From Lingula anatina (taxonomy: Eukaryota; Brachiopoda; Lingulata; Lingulida; Lingulidae): a stretch of DNA of 64,000 nucleotides. The stretch is from the NCBI RefSeq assembly GCF_001039355.2, contig NW_019775433.1, forward strand, positions 233,643 through 297,642, given 5' to 3'. Shown here one piece after another: positions 23,446 to 35,437 of this stretch (position 1 is its first letter; every line of letters starts with the position of its first letter). Below the pieces are notes generated by a model. That model saw nothing but the letters and a program-made list of their open reading frames with translations. It was not told where the DNA came from and did no database searches. The position numbers were made by a program, and so were the translations under genes.

Positions 23446-24890
23446 GTGTGTGTGTTGGGGGGGGGGGGGGGGGTTNAAAACCTATTTTTAGATATAACAT
23501 AATGTGTGTGTGTTGGGGGGGGGGGGGGGGCATGTATGCTTGTGTGCAGTGAAATAGAGAGAGATAAGATGGATAAGCGGTAAAAGTGATCGCCATTGAT
23601 CATTGCGATAGCAGGCGACCACGTATCGTCCAGATTGACATAAACCAACACAGCATTCATCACGAGTGCTAGACATACGTTGGTCAAGTGCAATTATCGT
23701 AAACCGTAGATTAAAGGCGCATTCAGAACAAGCTGCTAGCGGACTAACAGATCCGTGGATCAAATATGGCTGACCATCTTGAAAGCTTGCCGTATAATCC
23801 CCTAAAACATTAAATATTAATGTTAGTAAGTGACAGCATGCAGCGAATAAGAGTGGGGTATGTTTTGTAGAGTAACTCTAGTTGATTGACATGCTCTTAT
23901 GATATTTATACAACTGTGCATAATGTAAACGGGGGAGAAGGCCGCTAGAGATTGCTTGAGGAAGAAATAGAAACAGTAAATAATAAGGCAGATAATATCT
24001 GAGTTGCATTTGCTACCTCGCGTGACATCTTCGTCACAAATAGATTCCTTGCAGGAATTACGCAGTAAGCTTTCAAGAATGTCAGCCATATTTGATCCAT
24101 TAAGGCACGCGTTTTCCTTCTTGTTCTAACAGGTGTTTTCCTTCTTATCTCTCAAATGTTATTCTAGAGAAATTAATAATAATATTAATAATAATTATAA
24201 TAATAATTCATTCATATTACAACCCAGTGGGCTGAAGTTGTACATTTAATGATAAAAAGAAAGTGATAATAATAAAATTTTAAGAAAAATCTCTCCTAAA
24301 ATTATTGAAGAAAAGTTACACAAACATAAGTGTACTGAACAATCTTCCATGGAGCAAAGAGTTTTTAGGCTGGGGGGGGGGGGGGACCCGTTGTAAACCA
24401 ATACTGTCTACGCTTGCTATATTAAGACATGATGAACATCGATGGGGTAGCATGCTTTCCAGAACCCTTTGAAAGTTTCTATTATGCCCCTTTTACCCAT
24501 GTCGGTGAGGAAGGGTTAGCAAAGAAATTAAATATTTTTAGAAAAACAGGGGAAGGGGGAGCGCACGGCAGGAATTTAACAATAAAAAATTAGCTGGAGG
24601 GAACGACCAACCCAGCGACCTTGACGTCAAGATAAAAAACGAAGACATTACTCTGCACAAATTGGTCTATTTATCTAACCCTTAAGGTCCTCGAAATTGA
24701 GCAATCTTTAAGTGTTATCGTCGGTGCAAAAGCCAGATATACACGCTAAGGCAATGAGAGACTGAGCACATGGACTGCTCAAAATTTTATCCACGGAAAC
24801 AAAATAAACACGCGGACGTTTCAAAATATTTTAAAATAAGACAGAGTGTAAATGGACAGTTTATAAGATTCCAATTTGCGCTAAGGGTAA
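22925..24890. repeat. segmental duplication block C (partner of block D at 39932-43087)
   Basis: Left-edge phrase GTGCACTGAAAGATAAGGAG (22930) matches 39935. CATCGTCCAGATTGACATAA-like text occurs at 23626 and 41600. GTTTATAAGATTCCAATTTG occurs at 24859 and 43061. The block contains a (CT)n tract at 23400-23441, G-tracts with an unresolved base at 23476, and a relic of the TTAA-flanked element seen whole in block D. At its right edge it runs straight into an AKR exon fragment (24903). Confidence 0.8.
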
Positions 24891-24902
24891 GGAGGCTAAG
24901 GG

Positions 24903-25259
24903 TCTGTTCCCCAAGCCAAATTCGATCTAATGGCGAGAAACACGGCGCTCAGGACATTTTGCGACGAAAGCGGAATTCAGTTCATGGCCCACAATTTGCT
25001 TGGCTTCGGATGGGTGGCCGACGGGCTCTTTGAGGAAAACCCAATCATCGGCAGTTTCCCGGTGATGTTGGCAGCGAGAAAATACCGCACCAGCCCAGCG
25101 TCCAGCTTGATCAGATTTGCTCTGGATCGGAACATCACCGTGGTCCCTAAGTCGTCCAATCCGCTGCACATTTCTCTGAACATACATGATGTGTACATAG
25201 ATATTCCTGACAGCCCAGACATAATGAACAGTTTGGAAGACTTCCCTCACAGACAATGA
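24903..25259 (+). pseudogene. truncated second copy of the AKR C-terminal exon
   Basis: The last 119 or so residues of the AKR domain are present and open (ARNTALRTFCDES at the start, EDFPHRQ then TGA at 25257-25259). They align closely with 5842-6186. The N-terminal two thirds, including the catalytic region, are missing. A TAA lies in frame just upstream at 24897-24899, and no splice acceptor is convincing. It differs from copy A at several residues, for example VVPKSSNP, where copy A has VVPRSSNP. It could only be made as a C-terminal fragment from the ATG at 24930, so I treat it as a pseudogene made by the duplication breakpoint. Confidence 0.8.
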
Positions 25260-27729
25260 AATTAAGAAATTAAATTTTTGAAAGGAAATGAAGGTAACAC
25301 CAACAACAAAAAAGAATCTCCCTCCCTATCTCATTCATTTACGTTACCTTTACATGCATCTAGGTATAACATACTATTAGATTGAATTTTTTCATGAATA
25401 TTCAGAAAAGTATAAGAAGCAGGAAAATATAGTAGCAGACAACATACGGCATGTGGCAAAAACTTTCGAACATCTTTCCCTATAGACAATGAATTTAAGA
25501 TAATAGATGGAGGTGAAGAGTAAAAAACAACGCCCTTCCACCTTTCTTATGTATGTTTATATGTTTGTTTGTATTTTTATACACACATGTGGTGCTTGTA
25601 CATGTATCGCGCATTTAATGCTGACAGATAACCGCCCCAGGAGTACGACTTGCCGAAAATTTTCAGTTTTTTTTTTCTAACTTTATGCAAGATCGATGTC
25701 TATTTGAATATTTGTGATTTGTAACGTCTAACAAAATATCAGGCAGACAACGATACAACATATTATTTCCTCTCACAGAGGGGTGTCAAAATAAAAATTA
25801 TCTTTATTTTAATTCCACACTTATAAAATTTGCTAGCTCAATTTGTAAAAGATAAAATTTAATTTTAATTAAAAACAGAATAAGTGTCTTGTTTTGAACT
25901 TTTCATGAACTAACAATTCTTCAATTACAATAAAAAGCAATACGACTCGAATGAAGCACAAAAAAAGCAATAATTTATTAGAGCAACTGTATGCAGCATC
26001 AGTATGTAACAAACACAATGAACTGTCATCTGACCATTCAATTAAGAAATCCAACGACGCATTCCTAACTGATCTATATTTTCTCACATTTAATTATAGA
26101 CTATAAACCTTCGTTGATGTAAGTACGTGTAAACAAGTTAAGCTTTCAGCTAAATCACTAGGCATCCACAATTAAAACTTCCATATATGGCACATTGAAA
26201 CCTACAGTACTACATAGAGCTGCCGTCATTCACACCTACAGTACTGCAATTATAGTAATTAATTCTAAATAAAAATCCCAGTTTTACTTTAAACAATGTT
26301 TACAACTAATGATATTTCACATGCCAAAACTATTTTGATCGACGGAAACACATGCATGTTAAAAACCAATCTCAGTGTTTGATAAAGTGCAGCTACAAGC
26401 AACACTTTAACGCTTTCTAAAATACATAAGCATCCAATGCATTAACGGTTGAATTATATATAACGCTGTTGACTCTGTATATGAATGATAAAATATGTTA
26501 AAATAACTGTGAATTACAAATTATCGTGATCCGTTTTGTGTGAAATTGTACTTATTGAATAAACTAGCGAATGTCATACCCTCTACCAGGGCGACAGATT
26601 GATTTTTCACAGATAGTTCCAGATAGGTCTCTAGATAAATAGACAGTCATTTTGGTCTGACAGTCTTTTTGGTCTGATGTCGATTCAGCAAAAATTGTCC
26701 ACAATAATAGCTGAGACCCTGGTGGTAGGTACGAAAGTCCTATGTAGATAGATCAGACCACTTTTTTTCAAATTTTCTTTAAAAAAATATGATTAATTAC
26801 TTTAAAATATGACATTGATTCAAAAACTAAAATTGAAAAGGGAATTAATGGTGATCAACTTGAAATAGCAATTGTAGATATAAGTGATAAATTAACTTTT
26901 TCTTAAAAATATAACAGGCAATGGAAACGGTTTGTCTTTGATAATTTTTCGAAAATTCCTCCTTATAAGGCAATGTCAACTTTAATTTTCCCATACATTA
27001 GAGAAAATGTTAGCGAACAAATCTTCAAAATCGGTATTTTCTACAAATTTTCAACAACTTTTTTGCATCTGGTTCAAACGGAAAGATTTGCTACATTCTT
27101 ATACACTTTTTTGTAAAATAAATCATTAAACGCAAGCAATATATACATCTCACAAACTTGAATATAATGAGGCACATATGAAACATACTAAGTTGTTCAA
27201 ACAAAACCATTATCATTGTGCTGGTTTCAAGCACTGTACATAAATCTCCCACAGATTTTCATTTTTGATCCATTCTTTTAACATTGTCAACTTCTTCAGG
27301 AGTAGTACAGATACCAGTTACTGTAGCTGCAACTTGAAGCGCTCAGAGTTGACATGTGCAAGTAATTAATAAAAAAAGTTATTTACATACAGTGTTTATA
27401 CTGCCAAGGCAACCGGATCAAAGAAGGCACAGAAAAGGCTTTTAATTCTCGGTATCAAAGTATTGATTTTACTGATGCAGCTATTCCTATAAGAGGCAAA
27501 ACGAAAGTCGGGAAAGGGGTTAACAGTGGATGGCTTAGAACATGGCTGAGTGCAAAGCGGAGAGATAGCAGGTGACCTTTTTCACAACTTTGGGATTTGA
27601 CTTTACTGTACATTGCCAATAGTGTAACCAAGAGCTATTGTAAAATATGTCAATAAAGGAGTGGTTCATATTGAGGATGAACTTCTGAGTCAGAGAAATC
27701 AATCTTCTCTGGCCATTTCCCGGTAAGTA
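25260..27729. other. intergenic region of copy B with a ~1 kb insertion
   Basis: Up to about 26527 this matches the region after AKR copy A. From about 26528 to 27505 there is extra DNA with no counterpart in copy A (compare 7415-7440). It contains a small inverted-repeat element at 26577-26731. The match to copy A resumes near 27506 (GGGAAAGGGGTTAACAGTGG). No gene is seen. Confidence 0.55.
26577..26731. mobile_element. small inverted-repeat element (MITE candidate)
   Basis: TACCCTCTACCAGGG at the left reads inverted, with a few mismatches, as CCCTGGTGGTAGGTA at the right. It lies within DNA present only in copy B, so it arrived after the duplication or with the insertion. Confidence 0.45.
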
Positions 27730-30679
27730 TTTTATACATGAACTGTTAGTGAGGTTTTGGAGTTTGGAAATAAAACCTTTTCTTTGTTTTAAATTCAAAT
27801 TGGGCAATTTAATGCTGTTGTTTTTTATTCAGTTTCGATTGCACGTGAAGACAAAGGTCATATATTTCCTGTACGACTGGGATTTCTTCCACTAAGCACT
27901 GGGTAAAGGGGCTCAGGGCAGACTTATTACAGCCAGCCCAAGCAGTGGTACCATCTGAAGTAGAAAGTATTTTAACCGTGTCGTAGCCACGTTCAGTTTC
28001 GTTTAATTCTTTAAGATGAGCTATGTGCTTCTTGGAGGCATATTCTATTGACATTTAAGAACCTTTTCCTGCGGCCATTTGACCGCGACATGCGTCTGTT
28101 ATATATATTTTGAAAGCTGCATCTGTTTTCCCCAAGTTTAACAAAATTTTGTCCTCATCAATTTTATCTCTGTTGTGACAAAGAAGTTGCGCTACACCGT
28201 CCTTTGTAATTTCTCCGTGACCCGAAAAATAAAAAAGGACGACTGCATCATTTTGACTGCCCCACCTTTTTATCACATCCATAATGTCTCTTTCATTTGC
28301 ATCTTTTAATACGGTTACCTTGAATGGCAGGTTAAGGGATCTTAAAACCTGAGACATTTCACCTGCATCATTATGGCACGATAGTAGTCTTTGAGTTGGG
28401 TCATCAGGATAGTTGTTGCCCACCACTAAAGCCAAACGCTTTTCATGGTGGCACACAGTCTCTGGTAAGGGTGCCACATTGAGTTCTGGTGAATAAATAA
28501 TGTATGGAAAACAGTCCAGGAAGTATCATTGGTTAATTAACATAAAATTTGCTTCTGGTGCTGGTAAAAAAGACTTAATCGGATTAAATTTGATTTGTGT
28601 TGCTTTATGTTGGATGAAAACTCACTCGCACCACCAACTCAACTTTGAAAAAAGGATAGTTTGAATAATAAACTTTTTTCTCAAGACATATTTATTATAT
28701 TTTTGAAATGAGCTTACCTGGCGGGTCTGAGTCGAGTCCTCCCAACCGACCTCTAATAAGTCCGTAGAACGTGTCTGATGCTTTGCAATTTGTATATTTC
28801 CTAAACATTTGAAATGCAATTCAATGTATACATATTTACACTCTATGTACTCCCTTCTAAACCAAAATTTACCCGCAATGCAGTGCGTAAAATGATGACG
28901 GAAATTGTGTGATAAACCAATGTAATTTCTTCGAATATCTAGAAAGACTTTTCAGAAAATTTGACAACTAATGTACAGTATGCTCTGGATTGAAGTAGGC
29001 GTTTGACACCTTTGTACTTATAATGGCATTTAATTGAAGATTGAAACTTTTTTATAAATGTACATTTTTAATGTATATATTCATATTCAATAAAACCTCA
29101 ATCGAGCATCGAAGTGCAACACGTCCCTTATTGTGGCCGTCAATACATATTGAAATACTATTCTACAGTTTACATTGAAGTACTTTGAAGAGTTAATGCG
29201 TTGATAATCTTTTCTGGAAAATAAAGCGTCAGTGCGTTAACTTACCACCCAATGTGATTGTTACATCCCGAGCAGTAGATTATTTCCCAGTCATATCCTT
29301 CGTACCACGTGAAAGAGCTTGTTTTCTTGAAATACAATAAGAAACACGAGTTAAGTATTGCCTCCCTTCGCCCAAAGCTTCTTATTTACTGCCTAACATA
29401 CATTCTTTTGGGCAATAAAGAAATCATCAGTGTTCAGCGACTAAATTAATTAACATTTTCACATATGTCATCTAACAGGTGACGTCATTATTGCGATTTG
29501 GGGTAAAGACTGAAAAATCGGTTTCTCACATCCCTCTTATTACCCGAGCACCCACGATCACGGTTTCAACGCCATTTTAATGACACCACTAAGTGCTCTA
29601 AAATCCTGCCAGTCTTAGTTCAGATTTTATCGTTGATAAAGCAAAATGGTATCTTTATTTATAAACCTGTAATGAGGGGCTCATAACTCAAATCAAAAAC
29701 AATTCAACCAATATGACGACACCGGATTGTAGCTTATACATTCCTGGTCAGCTTTGCCAATTTTCGGGAGAAAATCTTGTTCAGGGATGAAGAAGCGATT
29801 GCTAATTTACATCCAGAGTTTTTCATTGTTTTTAATCAGCACAAAAATAAATGCATTATCCAATAATTAGATGCAGCAAAAACTCATTTTCAGTATCTGG
29901 ATGACGTGGTATCTAAATGGCCTTCAATAATATGAGAGACATTTTTAAATCTTAAAAGTAGTACTGATATACATCAAATTAAATCCTTTGCGAAAGCGTG
30001 ACATTAACAATACTAACTATCAGACATCAACAATAACCTGCCTGATTCTTACTATCTGGTGGACTCATTATTCCTGCCCATATTGCAAACAATACAAGGT
30101 AACAGAGTACAACGTTTTTGAGAAATTCAAAATGATTGACAAAGATGATGCCCAGCTGATGTCTGATTTAAGGATATGACAGCGGTAACGCTTTGTCATG
30201 AAATACTGTTGCAACACTGTGTGTGTATAAAAATGTACAGGTGCGACTATGGGTTTTTGCTGTTCTTTCAATACTTAACGTAACAATAATACTTTTGGAA
30301 GCTGCCGTCTACACCATTTAGGCAATTGCGTCAGTGAAAATTCCACAGCTGCATCTGTGGTTCGACAGGAACATTTGACACCGTATGTAATGCCCTAATG
30401 TGTTTATTTACAATATCTGGTATGTAAATATTTTGATTTTCTTATTCATTTTCGTGCATGACAGATTCAATCTTGGATCACGATAATAGATAACAAGGCA
30501 GCAAAGCTGTCAGACAAAAAGCAGACGATTAAAATGCACAGAATAGGATACCGTAAATTCTGATGCAATAATGCATTATGCATAACTGTATAGTCAAAAT
30601 TAAACTTTAATTCTGCGTAACAGGTAATACCGATCAAAGTAAAATGTGTAACAAGCATTACTCTGGGTCCCCATACCTA

Positions 30680-30918
30680 CACACACTGGACAAAAGAAGT
30701 GTCACCCCTACTGAACCAATACTTTGGGGGAGATAAATGATTGTGGAATGATATACTCCTGGTATCATTTTATTAACATCAAATTTCACAAAAGAAATGG
30801 TTCTGACTGAACAATTCAACTGTATCGATATTCTGACATTGCTTATATTCCGCCTGTTCAGGTTAATAACTTTGATTACTCTGATCCAGGGGGTGACACT
30901 TCTATTGTACAGTGTGTG
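30680..30918. mobile_element. Tc1/mariner-type MITE (TA target duplication)
   Basis: The left end CACACACTGGACAAAAGAAG pairs with the right end, whose reverse complement is CACACACTGTACAATAGAAG. Both are followed inward by TGTCACCC. TA flanks each end (30678-30679 and 30919-30920). At 239 bp it is too short to code for a transposase. Confidence 0.8.
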
Positions 30919-31094
30919 TAGATCGATCTAACAGGATTGATCCACCTCCGAGGGGTTTCTCACTAAATTGCTTTCAGCTTAAGCGGCTTAGGTATCTGGC
31001 ATGCCAGCTTCAGTAGGCACGGCAGACATCTAATTCACTTACATTGATTGCAATTTAGCGAGAATCCACCCCTTCGGAGATAGATCGATCCACA
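30919..31094. mobile_element. AGATCGATCTA-family MITE, third copy
   Basis: TAGATCGATCTA at the left and TAGATCGATCCA near 31080-31092 form the ends. Internal phrases TCTCACTAAATTGCTTTCAG and GCAATTTAGCGAGAATCCAC match the elements at 158-376 and 60107-60335. It directly abuts the Tc1-type MITE. Confidence 0.6.
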
Positions 31095-31534
31095 GTTAGC
31101 ACAATAGGGTCTGGAAATGGTCCCAAAAGCATTAGGCCCATAAGAGTAAAAGTTTATACTTTGAAAATGCCAGAATGAGAAAAAGCGGAAATTGAAAAAA
31201 TTACATGAATTGGAAAAAAAATTTCCAATAGATGCATTTCTAATTTGAGCTGTATGTCAATCCTAAGAATCATTCTTGTAAATTAAAATAAATACAGAAA
31301 ATGTTTCTTGTACAGAGCTCCTGGTGGATGGGAGTGAAAAGTCACATCTTGAAAATGCCAGTTTGTAAAATGATTTTTTAAAATAAGGAAACATTACAAA
31401 AATATTCCACTAAAGCTGCCATTCAATCTAGCTGTATTACCATGATATGAATCATGCCACTTGAGTTTGAAGATAATAAGACACTGTAGTCTACTGTTAT
31501 TCATCTAAAGCATTAATGTTGGCAGTACATGTAC

Positions 31535-31581
<47 letters not shown>

Positions 31582-32149
31582 TCTACTATTAATAACATGG
31601 ATTTTTAGAAAATTTAATTACCACTGGGTGATATACCCGTAGGAGTTCTAAGTCCCACACTGAAAGTGCCAATATGTGAAAGATCAAAATTTCACCAAAA
31701 TGTACAACAGAAAAAAAAATCCAATTTAGCTGCTTTTCCTACTCAGAGTGCATTTTAGTCCTTTGTTTCTTTCCTGTAAGTTTAAGAAAATTAAGTAACA
31801 TGGGTTTTCTTGAATAATAACTATAGAGGCAGTGCCCAAAATGTGCGTTTTGTTCATTTTCGTTGCAATATTTGATACTGAACAGAATAATGACTATCAA
31901 TATATAAAATAATATAATTCAAGTATCAAGGATATTCAGAAAATGTGACTAGCAAAAGCCCATGCAAGTTCGAAGTCTGACAAACTGCAGTGATGTGTTT
32001 ATTTCTATTTTTATTTCTTCATTACACAATACACAAAAAGGTGTACCATCATTTTAATAATCAATTAACAATATTGTAAAGATGTAGAAAATGTTAAAAG
32101 AACATTTTTACATATCAAATTAGTTTAATAATGAGACTGTTGACGTGCC

Positions 32150-33870
32150 TGAGAATTAATCTGAGGAAAAACCACTTATATACAAAAAGGCATGACTTCA
32201 TCAAAACTTAACCAATCAAGATGATTTTCTAACTCAACTTGTAACTTGTATTTCAGTAAGACTGATCACACCTGTGGGATTTAAGACAAATGGCTTATTG
32301 GTTTTCCTTGAAATGTGTTATCAGTGCTGCATATATGATGAAAACAAGCAAAAAAAAACATAACTTTTGTAAAAACGGTCTGATCAAGCTGATTTTCAAA
32401 CTCGACCTGCATTTTAGTAAGATTGATTACACCTATGAATTTCAAGACAATAGGTCGATCGGTTTTCCTTGAAATGTGATATATATATATATATATATAT
32501 ATNNNNNNNNNNNNNNNNNNNNNNNNNNNNNNNNNNNNNNNNNNNNNNNNNNNNNNNNNNNNNNNNNNNNNNNNNNNNNNNNNNNNNNNNNNNNNNNNNN
32601 NNNNNNNNNNNNNNNNNNNNNNNNNNNNNNNNNNNNNNNNNNNNNNNNNNNNNNNNNNNNNNNNNNNNNNNNNNNNNNNNNNNNNNNNNNNNNNNNNNNN
32701 NNNNNNNNNNNNNNNNNNNNNNNNNNNNNNNNNNNNNNNNNNNNNNNNNNNNNNNNNNNNNNNNNNNNNNNNNNNNNNNNNNNNNNNNNNNNNNNNNNNN
32801 NNNNNNNNNNNNNNNNNNNNNNNNNNNNNNNNNNNNNNNNNNNNNNNNNNNNNNNNNNNNNNNNNNNNNNNNNNNNNNNNNNNNNNNNNNNNNNNNNNNN
32901 NNNNNNNNNNNNNNNNNNNNNNNNNNNNNNNNNNNNNNNNNNNNNNNNNNNNNNNNNNNNNNNNNNNNNNNNNNNNNNNNNNNNNNNNNNNNNNNNNNNN
33001 NNNNNNNNNNNNNNNNNNNNNNNNNNNNNATGCCTGGAATGCTATTCCAGATTGACCTCTTAAAACCTACCCCCAAGAAATGCCTTGCCGCTTGAGAGCG
33101 CTGGCAACAGCCACGAAGAGGCCAGGCGTAACAACGACCATTACTGTGACTAGCAACTGACATGAGGGTCTTTTGTGGAGCGTATTACCCTTTTACAGAC
33201 GATAATTTGGAAAATATGGAGATCTAAAATATCTCTTTTAATGGGAGTCGTATGACATGGAATAGGCAACGTGTTTTTGTTTGCTTCTCTGGCGAATTCC
33301 ATTAATGAACTGATGTCACAATGACATCAAAGAGATAATTTAAAGTTATTAAAACACGATTTTAATCCTTATTTTCATTTATCAGTCAGCAAAATAGGAA
33401 AAAACTGAAAAAAATTATTTCGAAAAAAATATTCCATATTAAATGTCAAGTCTGTATATATATATATATGCTGGAAAAAAAACGGTATAACTTTTGAAAA
33501 AATGGTCCGATCATCATGATTTTCGAACTTGACCTGCAATTTATACCTATTCTTCAGTTCCATGTAAGTTTCAAGCCAAAAGGTAAAACGGTTTTCCACT
33601 TATCGTGTTTTCGGTGTTGCATATACCTGTATGCTGAAAAAAGAAGAAAATAAATAAAAACAGCATAACTTTTGGAAGAATGGCACATTCATTCTGCTTT
33701 TTAAACTTGACTTGCATTTTATAAATATTCATCAGTTCTGTTAATTTAAAGCCAAGAGATAAAACCGTTTTCCACTTAGCGCGTTATCGGTGATAAAGTG
33801 CACATCGACGGCGACGACAGACGCAGGTGACGGCTATATGTAGAGACACATCTGTGTCTGTAAATAAAAG
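32150..33870. repeat. diverged tandem repeat on both sides of the gap
   Basis: Units of roughly 140-170 bases recur with the order CATAACTTTTG, GATTTTC, ACTTGACCTGCATTTTA, GGTTTTCC. Examples start near 32185, 32358, 33487 and 33662. The gap probably exists because this array and its (AT)n run could not be assembled. Confidence 0.6.
32503..33029. other. assembly gap (run of N)
   Basis: 527 unresolved bases. ORFs that appear to run through it are artefacts. Confidence 1.
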
Positions 33871-35372
33871 GTAAGAGAGTAAAAGCGTAGAGAAAAAAAC
33901 GTGCAAAGCAACTCGATTATGAGCGCATTCAGGACTTACTTATCCACGGACTCAATGTGGCCGATCCCACATAAAAGGTAGCAGCTTATAACCCCCTACT
34001 GGTCTTCCCCGCCTTCACACCTGCTTCCCTGCAAGGACCTGGTAATTTAACCTCTGAGCCTAGATTCAATCCGTTTAGTAGCGTGTGTGGAGGTGGTTAG
34101 AACATCGTGGATTAAGCGGGTTCCTTTTGTGATGGGTCGGCCATATTTAGTCCGCGTATCAGTAAGTCCGGGGATCACCTGTTCTGAATGCGTTCTACGA
34201 GGGCCCCTTAATGTCTATTGACCTACTTTTTAACCTTAGAAATCATGTAGGATTTTGACTTTTTTTCCATTTTGGTGCATGAAAGCGATTATCCAGATAA
34301 ATTTATGTGGAGATAACTCTTCAAAGTATCTTTTAAGGTTAAGTGACAAGGGGAAGCACTTAATACAGGAAGAGACCAGGCAGGTTTTGGCAAAGGGTAA
34401 TATTAGTTTTTGATTACTGCTCTCTTGTAACACGCCGCAAAGAAAAACGCCATTTTCTTGAGGCTCAAATGAATAAAACTATTATTTCTAGATATTTTCT
34501 TTCATTTTCTTCACATGTAATCCATCATCAACCTAATACTAAAACAATAAATATATAATAACATTACAAAAGACGACATACCCAGCCAGCTGCTCTGTAA
34601 TTTATGCATTCTGACACAGGCACAATGAGAAAATTGTAACCTGCAATTGAAGAAAAAAAATTCCCATATTTGGGCTTTACACAAATTCTAAAAAAATATT
34701 ATCAGTTAATATAACATGTAGCAAATAAGCTTTCAACAGAGGGGAAAATTATATCATGATATAACAACAACAACAATAATAATAAAAATAATAAAAGCAA
34801 GCTTGCTCTTTTGTGTCAGTATTTTATTGATTATGTAACATGAGGATCAAAACTATATTATAATTCAACACTCGAAAAGCATGTGAAATCATCCAGACTT
34901 CGGGTTTGCCAATTATCCTCATAGTGCCATATATATATATATAATTTTTTTTTTTTTTGTTTTGCACAGACTTCGGTGCTGGCGGTTTCACACTGCTTTA
35001 TTATTAATACTCACCACCTGGGTTAGTTACCCTTTCCAATCTCATGCCGTGGACTCCAGCTATTGCTACCCTTTCGCTCGAATCCCGTTCATTTTCTCTT
35101 CGGGTGACATTTCGCTCCTGAAGGTGCATTACCTTACCAAGCAGAATTCTGCATTCGGTACACCACATGGTGGCTAGGTAAATAAAAAATGTGCGAACGA
35201 ATTACATGAGCGAATAAAGATATATGCTCGTTAAGATATATAGATAACTTATTCCAACATAAGTAACAAAATACAAAGTATTTTTACAAACCCAGAATAT
35301 ACTTATATATCCTTTTTATTTAATTATTAATTTTAATTGTGCAATTTTAATTTTAATTGACACCCACGCTTG

Positions 35373-35437
<65 letters not shown>

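Larger units (their letters stand above)
30490..33895. repeat. insertion of nested repeats inside an intron of copy B
   Basis: In copy A the flanking text near 10220-10290 is continuous. In copy B it is split, with the left part ending near 30480 and the right part (CGTGCAAAGCAACTCGATTATG) starting near 33900. The added DNA holds two MITEs, an (AT)n run, a diverged tandem repeat and the gap. No coding exon is seen. Confidence 0.65.

Noticed and set aside
23328-23763. ORFs rich in Pro, Thr-His or Leu-Ser
   Set aside because: They come from (CT)n, (GT)n and G/C-tracts and include an unresolved base.
32414-33163. Long ORFs through the N run
   Set aside because: They exist only because N is translated as X.
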